NCBI RefSeq assembly: GCF_030815095.1
Contig: NZ_JAUSWF010000009.1
Span: 18,607-82,606, forward strand
Length of the DNA stretch: 64,000 nt
Reading direction: 5' to 3'
From: Aedoeadaptatus ivorii
GTDB lineage: Bacteria; Bacillota; Clostridia; Tissierellales; Peptoniphilaceae
Numbering within the stretch: position 1 is the first letter of the stretch; each line of letters starts with the position of its first letter. Positions 59,078 to 64,000 of this stretch are shown piece after piece. The position numbers were made by a program, and so were the translations under genes. The notes below the pieces were generated by a model. That model had not been told where the DNA came from, did no database searches, and saw only the letters and a list, made by a program, of their open reading frames with translations.

Positions 59078-59983
59078 TCATACCTCCATTTTTCTGACTT
59101 CGATTCGATTCATATCCGATTTAATGTCGACAAATTCCGAGTCGTCCGTACTTTTTGCCGCTGCAAGCGACAGTTTTAAGATCATGCGCGCATCGTAATT
59201 GCGCAGGATGCCGGTCGCCATGGCGAACAGCGCATTGTGTTCGTCGAACTCGATCTCTTCCGTTTCATGCTTGCCGTGAAAAAATTCGCCGCGGAAGAAC
59301 AAAATCGCCCCTTTGTCGCTCCCGGTAACGAGAATCAGCGGAATGCGTTCTTGAAACAGCGATTTTAAGGCCTTGGATACATCGCCTATAAATTGCATGT
59401 TCTTGCCCGTGAGTTTGGAAAGGGCAAAACGGTCGATGACGATTCCGAAGGGCCGTGCCTCCACGAGATCGTCGATGTCGTCCGTATGGTCGCAGAGGAC
59501 GACGACGGGCTTCGATTTTTTACGGGCGTAGCGGATCAGGGGCAACTTCATCGCTTCCCCCTCATCCCGCCTGCGGTCCCGCGTAATCGCCACGACGTCG
59601 CTTTCCGCCACTTCCTTGGCATAGCGCTCGTAGAAGTCCAAGACGCTTTCTCGGGTAATGCGTGGCTCTTTGGTAAAGATCTGCGTCGACTTATATTTTT
59701 CTTCCAGAATAAAGCACTCCTGGGTCTCGTCGCGTAAAGGCTCTCTGATCACATCGCCGCCGCGAGAGACGAATAAAGTCTCAAAGCGATCGCCGGCATT
59801 CCCACCCAAGAAGGTAATCAGACGCACGGATTCGTTCATGTCCGCCGCCAGTTCACACATATCCGCGCCGTACCCCGCGGGTCTCGTCTGCTGAGAATCC
59901 GCATAGCTCACGCGGGACTTGGGGAAATCCTGCCCGGTAATCTTGCGCTCCAGATAGGGGCAGGGATCTACAACCAGAATCAT
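59078..59983 (-). CDS. degenerate PfkB/FruK-like sugar kinase homologue
   Basis: A 301-residue protein aligning along its length with 1-phosphofructokinase-type PfkB kinases: N-terminal I-L-V-V-D-P-C-P-Y-L, the late motif L-S-K-L-T-G-K and V-T-x-G-S-x-K-G-A. Both signatures are changed. The substrate-binding G-G-K-G-x-N reads A-G-Y-G-A-D (36-41), and the catalytic G-A-G-D reads D-E-H-N (247-250), with Asn250 at the base position. It is therefore probably not an active kinase. The frame is full length and undamaged, so it may be a regulator or binding protein. It overlaps the phosphohexomutase stop by 4 bp. Confidence 0.78.
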   Translation of the reverse strand: MILVVDPCPYLERKITGQDFPKSRVSYADSQQTRPAGYGADMCELAADMNESVRLITFLGGNAGDRFETLFVSRGGDVIREPLRDETQECFILEEKYKSTQIFTKEPRITRESVLDFYERYAKEVAESDVVAITRDRRRDEGEAMKLPLIRYARKKSKPVVVLCDHTDDIDDLVEARPFGIVIDRFALSKLTGKNMQFIGDVSKALKSLFQERIPLILVTGSDKGAILFFRGEFFHGKHETEEIEFDEHNALFAMATGILRNYDARMILKLSLAAAKSTDDSEFVDIKSDMNRIEVRKMEV

Positions 59984-61662
59984 TGCTTGCCGTCAAATCG
60001 ATCGGTGATTGCAGACCGTATCCAATCGATTTTCTCCCTCGCCACCTGCGCGTCTGCATCCGTCGTATAGATATAGAGCTTGATCTTCGGCTCTGTTCCG
60101 GAGGGACGCACATAGAAGCGGCTACCGTCGGCCATATGGTATTCCAACACGTCGCTCGCGCCGATCTTTTCGATTCCGTCGCGGTAGTCCACCACGCCTT
60201 CGACTGCGATATCGCCGATACATTCGATGGGGCGCGTGCGCAGATCTTTCATAATATTCGCAATCTGTTCCTGCCCCGCCTGTCCTTCTTTTACGACCGA
60301 CATCAAGTGCTCCCCATGGAAGTGGTGTTCGCGGTAAAGATCCTCGAGAACCTCGCCCAAGGTCTTTCCCCTTCTCGCATAATAGGCGGCCATCTCTACG
60401 ATCATCATCGTGGTCACCACGGCATCCTTGTCCCGCACGTGATCGCCGTAGACATATCCAATGCTTTCTTCATAGCCGAATAGGAAGGTATATTCCCCGG
60501 TGTGATCCCATTCGTTGGCGAGGGCACAGATGTTTTTAAAGCCGGTCAGCGTATTGAACATGGGCACGCCGTATTTTTCACAGATTCTCGTACCCAATTC
60601 GCCGGTCACGATGCTCTTCACCACGGCGGCGTTCTTCGGCAAATCGCCCTTTTCGCTCCGTCTGGATAGGATATATTCCAAGAGCAACGCGCCGGTTTGG
60701 TTTCCGTTGAGGGGTACAAAACCGCCGTGTTCATTGCGCACCACTATCGCAACCCGGTCGCAGTCCGGATCGGTGGCGATCAAGATATCCGCATCGACCG
60801 CTTCGCCGAGTTTCATCGCATACTCAAAGGCGTGCACATCTTCGGGATTCGGGTAGCCCACCGTCGTAAAATTCGGGTCCGGATTGGTCTGTTCCTCCAC
60901 CAAATGCACTTTATGAAATCCCCGTTCCTTTAACACCCGACGCACCGGAAGATTTCCGGTCCCGTTCAGAGGGGTATATACGATGTCGATTTCCTTATCG
61001 ATATCGTCTTCAATCGCCTTGGAGAGCGTGAGGTCGTAATAGCGATCCTCCACATTTTTGGGGATCGTAAGGATCAGACCGTCCGCTTGGTATTCCTCGA
61101 AGGTTTTGTCCACGGTGACATCATAGTCGAGTTTTTCGATTTCACCGGAAATCTCGTCGGCGATGGCATCTCGAATCTGCGATCCTTCTTCCCAATATAC
61201 CTTATAACCGTTGTATTCCTTGGGGTTATGGCTTGCGGTAATCACGATCCCCGCCTGGGTATGCAGCGCGCGAACGGCAAATGAGAGCATGGGCGTGGGG
61301 CGAATGCCGCTAAAGATATGCACACGGATACCGCGCGATGCGAGTACGTCTGCCGCTACGCGCATAAACATCTCGCTGCGATGGCGGATGTCCCAGGCGA
61401 TCGCGACACCTCTATGCTTTGCTGCTTCCCCGCGGCTTTCGATCACTTTGGCGAGCCCCAACGTCGCCCGCGCAATCACCTGTTCGTTCATGCGGTTGGT
61501 GCCCGGGCCCAGCTTACCGCGCAGACCCGCCGTCCCGAATTGCAATTCCCGGTAAAAGCTATCCGCTTTTTCCGCTTCGTCCATTTCTATCAGCCGCTCC
61601 CGATCCTCGGGAGATACGGTGGGCAAAGATTTCCAAATCTCAAAACGATTATTGATTTCCAT
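59980..61662 (-). CDS. phospho-sugar mutase (alpha-phosphoglucomutase type)
   Basis: A 560-residue alpha-D-phosphohexomutase. It has G-T-A-G-L-R near the N terminus, the phosphoserine loop T-A-S-H-N-P-K-E-Y-N-G-Y-K, the metal loop D-P-D-C-D-R, the sugar-binding G-Y-E-E-S-I-G and the phosphate-binding R-P-S-G-T-E-P-K-I-K. The length fits the long PgcA-like phosphoglucomutases rather than GlmM. It starts one base from the ybaK stop. Confidence 0.95.
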   Translation of the reverse strand: MEINNRFEIWKSLPTVSPEDRERLIEMDEAEKADSFYRELQFGTAGLRGKLGPGTNRMNEQVIARATLGLAKVIESRGEAAKHRGVAIAWDIRHRSEMFMRVAADVLASRGIRVHIFSGIRPTPMLSFAVRALHTQAGIVITASHNPKEYNGYKVYWEEGSQIRDAIADEISGEIEKLDYDVTVDKTFEEYQADGLILTIPKNVEDRYYDLTLSKAIEDDIDKEIDIVYTPLNGTGNLPVRRVLKERGFHKVHLVEEQTNPDPNFTTVGYPNPEDVHAFEYAMKLGEAVDADILIATDPDCDRVAIVVRNEHGGFVPLNGNQTGALLLEYILSRRSEKGDLPKNAAVVKSIVTGELGTRICEKYGVPMFNTLTGFKNICALANEWDHTGEYTFLFGYEESIGYVYGDHVRDKDAVVTTMMIVEMAAYYARRGKTLGEVLEDLYREHHFHGEHLMSVVKEGQAGQEQIANIMKDLRTRPIECIGDIAVEGVVDYRDGIEKIGASDVLEYHMADGSRFYVRPSGTEPKIKLYIYTTDADAQVAREKIDWIRSAITDRFDGKQ

Positions 61663-62138
61663 TAGTTCCCCTCTTTCGTCAAATCTGCAAAGTCCGCTTT
61701 TGCGACACGGGCCAAATCCTGCGGCGAGATTCGCATCTGAAGTCCCTTTTTGCCGGCGCTTACATAGATCTCTTCATACGCTTCGGCCGACTTGTGGATC
61801 CAGGTGGGAAACTCTTTTTTCATTCCCACCGGAGAACAGCCGCCGCGCACATAGCCCGTAAGGGCCGTCAGCTTCTTCACCGGCAGCATTTCCATCTTCT
61901 TTTCATCGGTGACGCGCGCCGCTTTTTTCAAATCCAATTCCTCCGAGACGGGAATCACGAAGACAAAGTGGTTCTTGTCCTTTCCCTCTGCCACCAGCGT
62001 CTTAAAGACCTTTTGTGGCGGCAAATCGTTTAAAGCCGCGATTTGAACGCCGTCGACTTCCGCATTCGAATCATATTCCAGTGTTTCATATGAAATTTCC
62101 TCGAGATCCAAAAGTCTGAGCGCATTGGTCTTTTTCAT
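61662..62138 (-). CDS. ybaK: Cys-tRNA(Pro)/Cys-tRNA(Cys) deacylase
   Basis: A 158-residue YbaK-type editing domain with K-T-L-V, F-V-F-V-I-P, the A-A-R-V-T-D-E-K-K-M-E-M patch, G-Y-V-R-G-G-C-S-P-V-G-M-K-K and the C-terminal S-A-G-K-K-G-L-Q-M. It clears mischarged Cys-tRNA-Pro. It is the first gene of the eight-gene leftward operon. Confidence 0.95.
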   Translation of the reverse strand: MKKTNALRLLDLEEISYETLEYDSNAEVDGVQIAALNDLPPQKVFKTLVAEGKDKNHFVFVIPVSEELDLKKAARVTDEKKMEMLPVKKLTALTGYVRGGCSPVGMKKEFPTWIHKSAEAYEEIYVSAGKKGLQMRISPQDLARVAKADFADLTKEGN

Positions 62139-62194
62139 AATAACACCTCTCGTATAAGTATACCCGACTTCAAAACAGATCCATTCGAAACCTT

Positions 62195-62200
62195 ATTATA
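62195..62200 (-). promoter_or_regulatory. -10 element of the ybaK operon
   Basis: Minus-strand TATAAT 57 bp before the ybaK start codon. No -35 hexamer of quality is seen. The surrounding 175-bp gap (62139-62313) holds nothing else I can identify apart from the terminator of the next gene. Confidence 0.5.
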
Positions 62201-62289
62201 TCATGGAAATTCTTATCATTCCCGCCCCTACACCAAATTCAGAACGTACGCGCGATATTGCACCGAATGGCTTATCTGCAAGAACGCAA

Positions 62290-62310
62290 TAAAAAAAGGA
62301 CCGAAGTCCT
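62290..62310 (-). terminator. terminator of the 64-residue protein gene
   Basis: On the minus strand AGGAC-TTCG-GTCCT, a stable UUCG tetraloop hairpin, is followed by seven T. Confidence 0.8.
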
Positions 62311-62313
62311 ATT

Positions 62314-62508
62314 TTATTCGTCTTTCAACATTTCTCTTCTGGCCTGCATAATTTCCATAAGCTCGTCCAGGTCTTCCAGCGTCGCCTTTGTTCGAATAAA
62401 AGATCTGGCCGCACGCCGCCCGGCCAAATAGCGGGTACGTTCCGGATTCTTCTTTTCCCAGCGCCTGGAAGCTGCAATTTGCGCATCCGATGTTTTGTTC
62501 TCGCCCAT
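62314..62508 (-). CDS. 64-residue conserved hypothetical protein
   Basis: A small hydrophilic protein beginning M-G-E-N-K-T-S-D-A-Q-I, with A-S-R-R-W-E-K-K-N-P-E-R and the helical end T-L-E-D-L-D-E-L-M-E-I-M. It resembles small Firmicute proteins that share R-x-x-A-R-x-F-I-x-x-K-A-T-L-E-D-L, of unknown function. AAGGAG lies 8 nt before the ATG, and it has its own promoter and terminator. A longer overlapping frame (62309-62587) lacks these signals. Confidence 0.75.
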   Translation of the reverse strand: MGENKTSDAQIAASRRWEKKNPERTRYLAGRRAARSFIRTKATLEDLDELMEIMQARREMLKDE

Positions 62509-62561
62509 CTCGATCTACTCCTTTGTTTTCTCGACGTCTCACGCGTAAATAGTCTTCTTCT

Positions 62562-62589
62562 ATTATACGACGCCTGCGAACTTTCACAA
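62562..62589 (-). promoter_or_regulatory. promoter of the 64-residue protein gene
   Basis: Minus-strand TTGTGA (62584-62589) and TATAAT (62562-62567) are 16 nt apart. About 50 nt of leader follow. Confidence 0.65.
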
Positions 62590-62665
62590 AGAGGATTTAC
62601 ACAGTTCGGAGTAGGATGTTATATGTTTTTTCGATCTTTACCATCTTCGAACGAGAAAGAAGCAC

Positions 62666-62700
62666 ACAAAAAAGCCCTGAAACATTGTAGTTTCAAGGCT
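62666..62700 (-). terminator. terminator of the rRNA-tRNA operon
   Basis: On the minus strand an 11-bp stem (AGCCTTGAAAC with GTTTCAGGGCT, including a G-T pair) is followed by TTTTTTG, directly after tRNA-Arg. Confidence 0.88.
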
Positions 62701-62704
62701 TCTT

Positions 62705-62781
62705 TGGCGTACCTCAGAGGATTCGAACCCCTGACCTTTTGGTCCGTAGCCAAACGCTCTATCCAGCTGAGCTAGAGGTAC
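62705..62781 (-). tRNA. tRNA-Arg(ACG)
   Basis: Cloverleaf with 5' GTACCTCTAGCTCAG, anticodon loop CTACGGA, T loop GGTTCGAATCC and encoded CCA. It is the last tRNA of the cluster. Confidence 0.97.
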
Positions 62782-62784
62782 ATA

Positions 62785-62859
62785 TGGAGCGGAAGACGAG
62801 ATTCGAACTCGCGACCCTCGCCTTGGCAAGGCGATGCTCTACCACTGAGCCACTTCCGC
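62785..62859 (-). tRNA. tRNA-Gly(GCC)
   Basis: Acceptor GCGGAAG, anticodon loop TTGCCAA, T loop AGTTCGAATCT and encoded CCA. Confidence 0.97.
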
Positions 62860-62864
62860 ATATT

Positions 62865-62950
62865 TGGTGGAGGAGAGTGGATTCGAACCACTGAAAGCTG
62901 AGCTAACGGATTTACAGTCCGTCCCCTTTGGCCAACTCGGGAACTCCTCC
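62865..62950 (-). tRNA. tRNA-Tyr(GTA)
   Basis: Class II tRNA with a long variable arm. Acceptor GGAGGAG, anticodon loop CTGTAAA and encoded CCA. Confidence 0.97.
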
Positions 62951-62971
62951 ATATTTACTTATATAAGTAGA

Positions 62972-63048
62972 TGGCGACCTGGATCGGGCTCGAACCGACG
63001 ACCTCCAGCGTGACAGGCTGGCATTCTAACCAACTGAACTACCAGGCC
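62972..63048 (-). tRNA. tRNA-Asp(GTC)
   Basis: Acceptor GGCCTGG pairs with CCAGGTC; anticodon loop CTGTCAC; discriminator G and encoded CCA. Confidence 0.97.
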
Positions 63049-63071
63049 ATAATAACACTTGTAGTAATGTA

Positions 63072-63147
63072 TGGTGGGCGCTATAGGGCTCGAACCTATG
63101 ACCCCCTGCTTGTAAGGCAGATGCTCTCCCAACTGAGCTAAGCGCCC
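63072..63147 (-). tRNA. tRNA-Val(TAC)
   Basis: Acceptor GGGCGCT, anticodon loop CTTACAA, T loop GGTTCGAGCCC and encoded CCA. Confidence 0.97.
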
Positions 63148-63152
63148 ATACA

Positions 63153-63227
63153 TGGTGACCCCGCCGGGATTCGAACCCGGGTAACCGCCGTGAAAGGGCG
63201 GTGTCTTAACCGCTTGACCACGGGGCC
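63153..63227 (-). tRNA. tRNA-Glu(TTC)
   Basis: Acceptor GGCCCCG, anticodon loop CTTTCAC, T loop GGTTCGAATCC and encoded CCA. Confidence 0.97.
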
Positions 63228-63231
63228 AGTA

Positions 63232-63308
63232 TGGTAGCGGTGAACAGATTTGAACTGCTGACACTACGGGTATGAACCGTATGCTCTAGCCAACTGAGCT
63301 ACACCGCC
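63232..63308 (-). tRNA. tRNA-Met(CAT), elongator type
   Basis: Acceptor GGCGGTG with a paired first base, anticodon loop TTCATAC and encoded CCA. It lacks the three G-C pairs of an initiator anticodon stem, so it is read as elongator (a CAU tRNA-Ile2 cannot be excluded). Confidence 0.93.
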
Positions 63309-63327
63309 TTATTCAAGAAAAATAAAA

Positions 63328-63404
<77 letters not shown>

Positions 63405-63432
63405 ATAGTAATTTGCTGATGGACTATCCTTT

Positions 63433-63520
63433 TGGTGCCGAGGACCGGAATCGAACCGGTACGATCTCAACGACCGCAGGATTTTAAGTCCTGTGCGTCT
63501 GCCAATTCCGCCACCCCGGC
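63433..63520 (-). tRNA. tRNA-Leu(TAA)
   Basis: Class II tRNA with a long variable arm. Acceptor GCCGGGG, anticodon loop CTTAAAA and encoded CCA. Confidence 0.97.
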
Positions 63521-63523
63521 TTA

Positions 63524-63598
63524 TGGCTCTCAGGGTGGGACTCGAACCCACAACCTACCGGTTAACAGCCGGTTGCTCCACCATTGAGCTACCTAAGA
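63524..63598 (-). tRNA. tRNA-Asn(GTT)
   Basis: Acceptor TCTTAGG, anticodon loop CTGTTAA, discriminator G and encoded CCA. It is the first tRNA after 5S rRNA. Confidence 0.96.
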
Positions 63599-63654
63599 TT
63601 ATAAGATTCATTGGCTATACCATTCTATTTAATTCAGAAGAAGATAAATCTTCT

Positions 63655-63772
63655 GTCCGGCAATTTCCTACTCTCCCGGGTCGTTACCAACCAAGTACCA
63701 TCGGCGTTAGGAGGCTTAACTTCTGTGTTCGGTATGGAAACAGGTGTGTCCCTCTTGCTATTGTCACCGGAC
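63655..63772 (-). rRNA. rrf: 5S ribosomal RNA
   Basis: About 118 nt with complementary ends (GTCCGG with CCGGAC) and the conserved inner segments CCGAACACAGAAGTTAAGC and GAGAGTAGGA. A short AGAAGA/TCTTCT hairpin follows it, before tRNA-Asn. Confidence 0.96.
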
Positions 63773-63802
63773 AACCTACAATCACTACACAATCAACTAT
63801 CT

Positions 63803-64000
63803 TGGTCAAGTCTTCGACCGATTAGTATCTCTTAGCTACATACATTGCTGTACTTACACCTGAGACCTATCAACCTCGTAGGCTACAAGGGGTCTTATCA
63901 TTGAGGGAAATCTCATCTCGAGGTGGGCTTCGTGCTTAGATGCTTTCAGCGCTTATCCCGTCCAAACTTAGCTACTCAGCCGTGCCATTGGCATGACAAC
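63803..64000 (-). rRNA. rrl: 23S ribosomal RNA, 3' end only
   Basis: The minus strand ends with TACTAATCGGTCGAAGACTTGACC, split here as TACTAATCGG and TCGAAGACTTGACC, the typical 3' end of 23S rRNA. The upstream sequence also matches 23S domain VI. The rest of the gene lies beyond the window. Confidence 0.95.

Noticed and set aside
62309..62587. 92-residue frame overlapping the 64-residue gene
   Set aside because: It begins before the mapped promoter's transcript start, lacks a ribosome binding site and differs in frame from the conserved-looking product.
63638..63655. AGAAGA/TCTTCT hairpin just after 5S rRNA as a terminator
   Set aside because: The stem is short and A/T-rich and ten tRNA genes follow in the same direction; it is more likely a processing feature.

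Overview
This 64 kb window looks like chromosomal core DNA of a Gram-positive Firmicute, most likely an anaerobic Clostridia/Tissierellia-type organism of moderate GC. The evidence is a dcw cell-division cluster with MraZ and a PASTA-domain division PBP, an IreB homologue next to alaS, Firmicute-type sigma-A promoters (TTGACA/TATAAT with 16-17 nt spacers), strong AGGAGG ribosome binding sites, an S-layer-homology protein, both AsnS and GatCAB, and a 23S-5S-tRNA cluster whose initiator tRNA resembles that of Bacillus. The genus cannot be fixed from the sequence alone. I see no prophage, insertion sequence, integrase or CRISPR array, and no stretch over 300 bases lacks a gene or RNA.

Layout, left to right. 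1-5.2 kb: the 5' part of an aldo/keto reductase gene, then (transcribed leftwards) an Rrf2/IscR-like regulator, an AI-2E family permease, alaS and ireB. 5.2-10.8 kb: leuS, asnS, rarA, nrdR. 10.9-21.7 kb: the dcw cluster, transcribed leftwards from an MraZ-type promoter: mraZ, rsmH, ftsL, a PASTA PBP, mraY, murD, ftsW, murG, ftsQ, ftsZ. It has no murE, murF, murC or ftsA. 21.7-27.2 kb: a leftward operon hflX, yigZ-like, nadE, yebC, a DUF1461 membrane protein, deoC, lgt. 27.3-30.4 kb: a rightward class A PBP whose transpeptidase motifs are lost, and a 44-residue very basic protein. 30.4-34 kb: folD, a secreted NlpC/P60 endopeptidase and a divergent mgtE.

34-46.5 kb: a leftward run tcdA, pcrA, ligA, gatC, gatA, gatB, a DedA protein, an SfsA-GNAT fusion, and a CbiA/CobQ pair in which both glutaminase domains lack the nucleophilic cysteine. 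46.5-52 kb: an S-layer-homology protein, divergent from a tetrapyrrole operon (precorrin-2 dehydrogenase-like, hemC, cobA-hemD fusion, small protein). 52-62.1 kb: PEP synthase and a tightly packed leftward operon ybaK, phosphohexomutase, a degenerate FruK-like protein, isochorismatase-family hydrolase, YhaO/YhaN-type nuclease-ATPase pair, metallophosphoesterase and CYTH protein. 62.3-64 kb: a 64-residue protein with its own promoter and terminator, ten tRNA genes, 5S rRNA and the 3' end of 23S rRNA.

The most interesting signal is repeated loss of catalytic residues in otherwise intact genes. The class A PBP keeps its glycosyltransferase but not its transpeptidase motifs. CbiA and CobQ keep their ATP-dependent synthetase domains but not the glutaminase cysteine. 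The FruK-like protein has lost both PfkB signatures. A second signal is a run of WalR-like hexamers upstream of the NlpC/P60 gene, part of which recurs nearly unchanged upstream of the S-layer gene, suggesting a shared envelope regulon.
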